Shown here piece by piece: positions 58,152-64,000 of a DNA stretch of 64,000 bases; positions within the stretch are counted from its first letter, which is position 1; each line of letters opens with the position of its first letter. The stretch comes from Maricaulis sp965228215. GTDB taxonomy: Bacteria; Pseudomonadota; Alphaproteobacteria; Caulobacterales; Maricaulaceae. Under the pieces are notes generated by a model. That model searched no databases, was not told where the DNA came from, and was given only the letters and a program-made list of their open reading frames with translations. The DNA lies in the NCBI GenBank assembly GCA_965228215.1, contig OZ245800.1, positions 1,302,001 through 1,366,000 of the forward strand. The letters are read 5' to 3'. Made by a program: the position numbers and the translations under genes.

Positions 58152-61100
58152 CGACACGCATTTTCGATACGCCGGCCCCACGCCTTTTCACCCTGCCGCC
58201 GGATGCGGATTTCCTGGCTTCGGTGGCCGCGACCCTGCGGTCGGAATTCCGAGCCGAGGCGGACCCTGACGCCCTGACACGGGTCCTGATACTGACGCCG
58301 ACACGCCGTGCCGCCCGCGCGCTCGGCGATGCCTTCGCGCGTGCCGGTGGGCAGGGGGCGGCGCTGCTGCCGAGCATCCGCCCGATCGGTGATGTGGATG
58401 TTGATGACCCGCCCTTCGAGCCGGGCGAGCTGGCCGATATCGCGCCACCGGCGATCAGCCAGTCACGGCGCCGGTTCGAACTGGCCCGCCTGATCCTTGC
58501 CAAGGAAACCGCACTGGGCCGCCCGCTGGGCATCGGCGGTGCGCTGTCCCTGGCCGAACCCCTGGGTGCTCTGCTCGACGATCTGGCCACCGAGGACAGC
58601 CGGGAAATCTCGGTCCTGCGCGAGGAGCTGGCCGATCTCCTGCCCGCCGACCGGCAGGAGGCAATCGAATTCCTGGAGATCGTGCAGACGGTCTGGCCGC
58701 AGCGCCTGGCCGAGCTCGGCCTGATCGATCCGGCCGAGCGCCGGACCCGCGTGCTCGACGCGCTTGTGGAGCGCTGGGACCGGCAACCGCCTGATCATCC
58801 GGTTTTCGTGGTCGGTTCAACAGGGTCGATCCCGGCCGCTCGCCGCGTCATGCAATGCGTGGCCCGGCTTGAGCAGGGCGCTGTCGTGCTGCCTGGTTTC
58901 GACTGGGATGCAGACGGCAATGCCTGGGACGGGATCGATGACGCCCATCCGCAATGGGCAATGAAGGCCTTCATCGAGGCGATGGGGGTGGAGCGGGATC
59001 ATGTGATCGCCTGGCCGGGAGCCGCTGAGACCCGACCGGCGCGCGCGCGGCGTCGCGTGATCGGTGAGGCCCTGCGCCCGGCCCGGGCCACCGATGGCTG
59101 GCTGGTCCGCCTGGATCACCTGCGTGGCGAACTGGGCGAGGGGTTTTTCGAGGACGGGCTCAAGGCCCTGTCCCTCGTGGAGGCTCCGGACGAGATCAGC
59201 GAAGCGCGTTGCTGCGCACTGGCACTGCGCGAAGTGCTGGAGACGCCGGGCAAGACGGCGATCCTGGTGACCCCCGATCGCAATCTGGCGCGGAGGGTCT
59301 CTGCCGAGATGCTGCGGTTCGGCGTGCGGCTGGATGATTCCGCGGGTGGCAGCCTGGCCCAGTCCCAGCCCGGAGCGCTGTGCTCCCGTCTTCTCGATGT
59401 GATCGAGAACCCCGGAAGTGTCGTCGCCCTGTCCGCTCTCTGGGCTTCGCCCCTGTTCACACTGGGCCGCAAGCGTGGCGATGTTCACGCCGTACTCGGC
59501 AAGTTCGAGGCCCAGGCCCTGCGTGGAGCCCGGCCGGGGCATGATCTCGCAGCTATCCGGGCCCGCCTCGACGGCGAAAGGGTGGAGCTTTTCCCGGATG
59601 ACCGGGCATTGATCGAGGCCCTGCTCGTGGATCTGGGCGAGGCCATCGGACCGCTCGGCAGTGATCAGCGCCTGGACATGTCGGAATGGGCGCGTCGCCA
59701 CGCACAGGCGATCGAGACGCTGGCATCGAATGAGAGCCAGGCCGGATCCGAAAGGCTCTGGAGCGCCGAGGGCGGTGCTGCCCTGGCCGATTTCTTCCGG
59801 GCGCTGATGACGGAATCCCAGATGCTGCCGCCGATGGGCCGGACCGAATACGCGTCCGCCTTCCGGGAGATGTTGCAGGCAGCACGGGAGCCGGCGACCG
59901 CCGGCCTCCATCCCCGACTCCAGATGCTGGGTCCGCTCGAAGCCCGCCTGATCCATGCCGACCGTGTGATCCTGGCAGGCCTGAATGAGGGTGTCTGGCC
60001 GGCCGGGCTCGGCTCGGATCCCTGGCTGTCCCGCGGCATGCGGATGACGGTCGATCTGGGTGCTCCGGAACGGCGCCACGGTCTGGCTGCACATGATTTC
60101 GCGCAGCTCGCTGCTGCTGGCGAGGTCATCCTCAGCCGGTCATTGAAGTCGGAGGGTGCTCCGACCGTGGCCTCGCGCTGGGTCTGGCGCCTGAAGACGC
60201 TGGCCGTCGGCGCCATGGGCGAGGAGGCGGCGCAAACGGCCCTGGCCCCGGAGATTGATTATCCGGCGCTCGCACAACAGATCGATGCGGCGGATCATGC
60301 TCCGCGTGCGGCTCCCGCACCGCAGCCGAGACCGCCGGTCGAGTCCCGCCCGCGCCGCCTGTCGATCACCGAGATCCGGACATGGGTGCGTGATCCATAC
60401 GCAATCTATGCCCGTCATGTGCTGGGACTCCGCCCGCTGGATCCGGCCGATATGCCGCCCGGGCCACGTGAACGCGGCACGGCATTGCACGATGTCCTGC
60501 ACCGCTGTTTCGACGCCTGGGGTGCTGATCTGCCCGGTGATGCGGAGGAGCAATTGCTGGCTGCGGGTCGATCGGCCCTGCTCGATGCGGGCTTAACGCC
60601 CGACAGCCTGCCCACGGAACTGACCCGCCTGCGCCGGGCCGCGCGCTGGATCCTCGCCTGGGAGCACGGGCGCCGGGAGCGCGGCTATGAGATTGCCTGC
60701 CTGGAAGCCAGTGGCCAGCTGAAACTGGACATGCCCGGCGGCGAATGGCGCCTGACCGGGCGGATCGACCGGATCGATCGGGCGCCGGACGGCAAGGGTT
60801 ACGACATCATCGACTACAAGACCGGATCCTCGGCCACGCCCAAGGAGGTCCGGGCCGGGTTTGACCCGCAATTGCCGCTCTCGGCCGTCATCGCGGCGAC
60901 GGCAGACGGCATTGATGGTCTGCCTCCGGAGGATCCGAATGCGCTCTTCTATGTAAGCCTGCCCGGCAATGAGACCGGCGGGGTGGAGCGCCGGATCGAC
61001 GGGCAGAAAGTCAGGAACGGCGATCCGACGCCGCCAGCGATCGAGATGGCCGGCGATGCGCTGGACGAGCTGAAACAGTGGATCAACCGGTTCGATGAGG

Positions 61101-61219
61101 TCGAGACCGCCTATCCCAGCCAGGTTCGTGCGCAATATGTCGATCAGTACGGCCAGTATGATCATCTGGCACGCCGGTCGGAATGGGCCAGCGCTGCGGG
61201 CGAGGAGGGCGAGGAATGA
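58148..61219 (+). CDS. addB: AddB subunit of the AddAB helicase-nuclease
   Basis: A 1023-residue protein of the alphaproteobacterial AddB type. The N-terminal part is helicase-like but degenerate (TRVLILTPTRRAARALGDAF; VFVVGSTGSIPAARRVM), and the C-terminal 250 residues hold a PD-(D/E)xK nuclease with GRIDRIDRAPDG and IIDYKTGS. The start is a TTG at 58148 that overlaps the murU stop. It overlaps addA by four bases. AddAB processes double-strand breaks and loads RecA, in place of RecBCD. Confidence 0.93.
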   Translation: MTTRIFDTPAPRLFTLPPDADFLASVAATLRSEFRAEADPDALTRVLILTPTRRAARALGDAFARAGGQGAALLPSIRPIGDVDVDDPPFEPGELADIAPPAISQSRRRFELARLILAKETALGRPLGIGGALSLAEPLGALLDDLATEDSREISVLREELADLLPADRQEAIEFLEIVQTVWPQRLAELGLIDPAERRTRVLDALVERWDRQPPDHPVFVVGSTGSIPAARRVMQCVARLEQGAVVLPGFDWDADGNAWDGIDDAHPQWAMKAFIEAMGVERDHVIAWPGAAETRPARARRRVIGEALRPARATDGWLVRLDHLRGELGEGFFEDGLKALSLVEAPDEISEARCCALALREVLETPGKTAILVTPDRNLARRVSAEMLRFGVRLDDSAGGSLAQSQPGALCSRLLDVIENPGSVVALSALWASPLFTLGRKRGDVHAVLGKFEAQALRGARPGHDLAAIRARLDGERVELFPDDRALIEALLVDLGEAIGPLGSDQRLDMSEWARRHAQAIETLASNESQAGSERLWSAEGGAALADFFRALMTESQMLPPMGRTEYASAFREMLQAAREPATAGLHPRLQMLGPLEARLIHADRVILAGLNEGVWPAGLGSDPWLSRGMRMTVDLGAPERRHGLAAHDFAQLAAAGEVILSRSLKSEGAPTVASRWVWRLKTLAVGAMGEEAAQTALAPEIDYPALAQQIDAADHAPRAAPAPQPRPPVESRPRRLSITEIRTWVRDPYAIYARHVLGLRPLDPADMPPGPRERGTALHDVLHRCFDAWGADLPGDAEEQLLAAGRSALLDAGLTPDSLPTELTRLRRAARWILAWEHGRRERGYEIACLEASGQLKLDMPGGEWRLTGRIDRIDRAPDGKGYDIIDYKTGSSATPKEVRAGFDPQLPLSAVIAATADGIDGLPPEDPNALFYVSLPGNETGGVERRIDGQKVRNGDPTPPAIEMAGDALDELKQWINRFDEVETAYPSQVRAQYVDQYGQYDHLARRSEWASAAGEEGEE

Positions 61220-64000
61220 CCGCGCCCGGATTCAATCCCGACATCCGCGATGAGGCGAGCCGGGCGCAGGATGTGGCGTCGGACCCCTCGGTGCATGTCT
61301 TTGTGGAGGCCAATGCGGGGTCGGGCAAGACGCGCGTCCTCGTCGACCGGGTGATCCGCATTCTGCTGAGCGGCGTCGCGCCGGATCGCATTCTCTGCGT
61401 GACCTATACGAAGGCCGCCGCTGCCGAGATGAAGGACCGCCTGTTCGCCCGTCTCGGCCGCTGGTCGGTGATGCAGGATGACAAGCTGGAGGCGGATCTC
61501 GGCAAGCTTGGGGATGGAGCCCCCGGCCGGCAGGATCTCGGCGCGGCCCGTCGCCTTTTCGCTCGCGCCCTCGAAACTCCGGGCGGTCTGAAGATCCAGA
61601 CCATCCACGCTTTCTGCGAGAACCTTCTTCGTCGTTTCCCGCTGGAAGCCGGCGCGCCTCCAGGCTTCTCCACGCTGGAGGAGAGCGAGGCAGCCCGGCT
61701 GGCCGACCGGGCCCGCCGCAAGGTGCTGTCCGGTGCCGGCGCTGATCTCGTGCCGGCGCTCATCGCCCATGGCGGTCTGGAAGCGGTCGACAAGCTGACC
61801 CGTTGGTGCCGCATGCACCGGCTGGAATTTCTGGACGCGCTCGACCGTGCCGGCGATGCGGAAACCCTCGTGGCGCAGATGCGTGGCGAGCTGGGCATTG
61901 CGGACGGAGAGACGTACGCCACCCTGTCCGCGCGGGCGTGGGATGACGTTCCGGCCGATCGGGTCGAGGCGGCGATCGCAGCGCTGCGAGATCATGGCGG
62001 CAAGACGGATGGCAAGCGCGCCGATCAATTGGCCCGGGCATTTGCTGCGCCCGACCCCGAGGCGGCCCTGTCGGAATATCTCCAGGCCTTCTTCACGAAG
62101 AACGGCCGGGGCAGCCGGGCACAGACACTCGTGACGAAAACCTGTCTTGGGGCCGCCCCGCAGATTGGCCCGCTCCTCGAGGCGGAAGCGGACCGGATGG
62201 AGCACGTGCGTGATGAGATGCGAGCCGTGCGTATTGCCGATGGCAGCGCCACCGCGATCCGTTTCGCGATGGCCTTCCTCGAGGCCTATGACATGGAAAC
62301 GGCGCGCGCGCGCTCACTGGGCTTCGATGACCTTATTCGCCTGGCCGGTAATCTGCTGCGGCCGGACAACGCTTTCGCGGGCTGGGTCGGATACAAGCTC
62401 GACGGCAGTCTTGTTCACGCCCTGGTCGACGAGGCGCAGGACACGTCGCCGGGCCAGTGGTCGATGATCCGCGGACTGACGTCGGAATTCTTCGCCGGAG
62501 AGGGTGCCGCCAGCGAAAACCGGACGCTCTTCGTGGTCGGCGACGAGAAACAATCCATCTATTCCTTCCAGGGCGCTGAGCCAGCCGAATTCCTGGCCGA
62601 GGGCGACGAGATGGAGCGGCGGGCCGGCGATGCCGATGCAGCCTGGCGCCGGCCCGGCCTGGCCGTGTCCTTCCGCTCGAGCCCCGAAATCCTGGACGCC
62701 GTGGACCAGGCGTTTGAGCGATACTCGGAACCTGCAGATGCAGCGCCGGAAGTGAAATTCCAGGCGCCGGATTCGACCCGCCCGTTCAGCCATTATCGCC
62801 GTCATACAGCAGCGCGGCAGAACACGCCCGGATGCGTGGAGCTCTGGCCTGCCGTGCCCAAGCCGGAACGGGTGGAGGAGAACTCGATCTTCGATCCGGT
62901 GGACCAGGCCGTACGAGGGTCGGCGCGGGATGTGCTGGCCTCGGCGGTCGCACGCGAGGTCAGCGAGATGATCGTCCGCCGCGACGCGGTCTGGCAGGAA
63001 ACGGATGACGGCTTCGTGCAGCGGCCGGTTCAGCCGCGGGATATCGCCATCCTCGTGGCCCGGCGTACCGGCGGCTTCTTCGAGGAAGTCATCCGCCAGC
63101 TCAAGATCTGCAATGTGCCGGTAGCAGGCCCGGACCGGATGGTTCTGCGTGACCAGACGGCCGTGCGTGATCTACTGGCGCTCGGTCGGTTCGCGATTTC
63201 CTCGAGTGATGATCTCGCGCTGGCCGAAATACTCAAATCGCCCTTCTTCGATCCGGATGATGGTGGCGAGCCGGTGATCGATGACGATGCCCTGTACGAT
63301 CTCGTCCAGGCGCGGACATCGATGCGGCGCGGCACGCTGTGGCCCGCGCTTCTCAAGACTGCGGATCCGCGTTTCATCGAGGCGCGTGATGCTCTGGCGA
63401 GCTGGCGTAACCAGGCCGACAGTATCTCGCTCTACGAGGCCTATTCCGCCTTCCTCAACGCCCGGACACCGACGGGCGAGACCCGCTGGGCCCGGGTGTT
63501 TGCCCGCCTGGGCGAGGAGGCTCGAGACGCGGTCGAGGAATTCCTGTCTCGTGCGCTTCTGCATGAACGCGAACAGGGCGGTGCGGTCGCTTCCTTCGTG
63601 GCCTCGATCGAGAATGATGCGCTGGAGCTGAAGCGCGAGATGAGTGCCCAGCGCAATGAAGTCCAGGTGATGACGGTGCACGCGTCGAAAGGACTGGAGC
63701 GGCCGGTGATAATCCTGCCGGACACGACCCAGGCTGCGAAGGGACGGGGTGTGGACCCGATCTTTGCGCACCCTGAGGCCGGTCTGATCTGGTCGCCGAG
63801 CCAGTCGGAGGATTCGCCGGTTGTCGCCGGCTTGAGGGAAACGGCCCTGGCCAAACGCCAGGCGGAACATGGCCGGCTTCTCTACGTGGCCCTGACCCGC
63901 GCGCGGGATCGTCTCATCGTGTGCGGCTGGAAACACGGTTATGGCGTGCCCGGAACGGTTGCCGAGGATTCCTGGTATGCCCAGCTGGAACGGGCCTGGA
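61216..64000 (+). CDS. addA: AddA subunit of the AddAB helicase-nuclease (truncated by the window end)
   Basis: The frame is open from the ATG at 61216 to the end of the window, about 928 residues of an expected 1150-1200. It is a UvrD-family superfamily-1 helicase: Walker A VEANAGSGKTRVLVDR (about residue 30), LCVTYTKAAAAEM, IQTIHAFC, the Walker B motif DEAQDTSPGQW, motif III VGDEKQSIYSFQGA, the later VMTVHASKGLE and the motif VI region LLYVALTRARDRLIV. The C-terminal nuclease lies beyond the window. It is translationally coupled to addB. Confidence 0.95.
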   Translation, partial: MTAPGFNPDIRDEASRAQDVASDPSVHVFVEANAGSGKTRVLVDRVIRILLSGVAPDRILCVTYTKAAAAEMKDRLFARLGRWSVMQDDKLEADLGKLGDGAPGRQDLGAARRLFARALETPGGLKIQTIHAFCENLLRRFPLEAGAPPGFSTLEESEAARLADRARRKVLSGAGADLVPALIAHGGLEAVDKLTRWCRMHRLEFLDALDRAGDAETLVAQMRGELGIADGETYATLSARAWDDVPADRVEAAIAALRDHGGKTDGKRADQLARAFAAPDPEAALSEYLQAFFTKNGRGSRAQTLVTKTCLGAAPQIGPLLEAEADRMEHVRDEMRAVRIADGSATAIRFAMAFLEAYDMETARARSLGFDDLIRLAGNLLRPDNAFAGWVGYKLDGSLVHALVDEAQDTSPGQWSMIRGLTSEFFAGEGAASENRTLFVVGDEKQSIYSFQGAEPAEFLAEGDEMERRAGDADAAWRRPGLAVSFRSSPEILDAVDQAFERYSEPADAAPEVKFQAPDSTRPFSHYRRHTAARQNTPGCVELWPAVPKPERVEENSIFDPVDQAVRGSARDVLASAVAREVSEMIVRRDAVWQETDDGFVQRPVQPRDIAILVARRTGGFFEEVIRQLKICNVPVAGPDRMVLRDQTAVRDLLALGRFAISSSDDLALAEILKSPFFDPDDGGEPVIDDDALYDLVQARTSMRRGTLWPALLKTADPRFIEARDALASWRNQADSISLYEAYSAFLNARTPTGETRWARVFARLGEEARDAVEEFLSRALLHEREQGGAVASFVASIENDALELKREMSAQRNEVQVMTVHASKGLERPVIILPDTTQAAKGRGVDPIFAHPEAGLIWSPSQSEDSPVVAGLRETALAKRQAEHGRLLYVALTRARDRLIVCGWKHGYGVPGTVAEDSWYAQLERAW

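Overview
The window is 64 kb of GC-rich, gene-dense bacterial chromosome with the gene content and order of a dimorphic, prosthecate alphaproteobacterium (Caulobacterales/Maricaulales; the best guess is Maricaulis or a close relative). The main reasons are a DivL homologue with tyrosine in place of the catalytic histidine, a ChvI-ChvG-EIIA(Man)-HPr locus, a hemC-hemD-COG4223-hemY heme operon, AddAB repair genes behind tsaE-amgK-murU, and many families typical of this group (Usg, CC0125-type lipoprotein, DUF1244). Genus assignment is inference; no rRNA lies in the window. I see no prophage, transposase or CRISPR array. Two tRNA genes, Ala(CGC) and Thr(CGT), are on the minus strand.

1-11 kb: the end of an alanine/glycine:cation symporter, a VanZ-like protein divergent from bioB, phhB, a HTH regulator beside tRNA-Ala, YggT-DUF167-folD, a single-domain response regulator, an iron-storage pair (bfd, bfr) behind a Fur-like promoter, a secreted nuclease/phosphatase-fold enzyme, a stand-alone globin, a thioredoxin-like protein and an unusual secreted protein built of 23-residue repeats with a C-terminal peptidoglycan-binding-like domain.

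11-24.5 kb: on the minus strand hemC-hemD-COG4223(Mic60-like)-hemY-udk, mostly with 4-bp overlaps; divergently tsaD-gpsA, then a translationally coupled YciI-Rieske-cupin run; next a lipoprotein and a kelch/SRPBCC/creatininase run, a TerB-like protein, a possible 27-residue membrane peptide and a lipoprotein methyltransferase.

24.5-41 kb: a chemoreceptor with a multi-helix membrane sensor, a monooxygenase-like/acetyltransferase fusion, rlmN, an IalB-like protein, a SpoU methyltransferase, an isoaspartyl peptidase, a short-chain dehydrogenase, a TonB-dependent siderophore receptor (probably iron regulated), Usg, a beta-propeller protein, YtoQ, dapF and an S9 prolyl oligopeptidase lipoprotein.

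41-50 kb: an AT-richer pair of coupled secreted genes of unknown function (the most accessory-looking segment), an NTF2-like protein, a split DUF1254/DUF1214 pair, a large conserved unknown gene divergent from chvI-chvG, and EIIA(Man)-HPr without the hprK gene usually found between chvG and these genes.

50-64 kb: a membrane protein with a very long acidic tail whose leader can form two exclusive hairpins, a TonB-like lipoprotein behind a perfect CtrA box, divL, a 2Fe-2S ferredoxin, and the tightly overlapped tsaE-amgK-murU-addB-addA operon, which joins tRNA modification, cell-wall sugar recycling and double-strand-break repair and runs off the end of the window.
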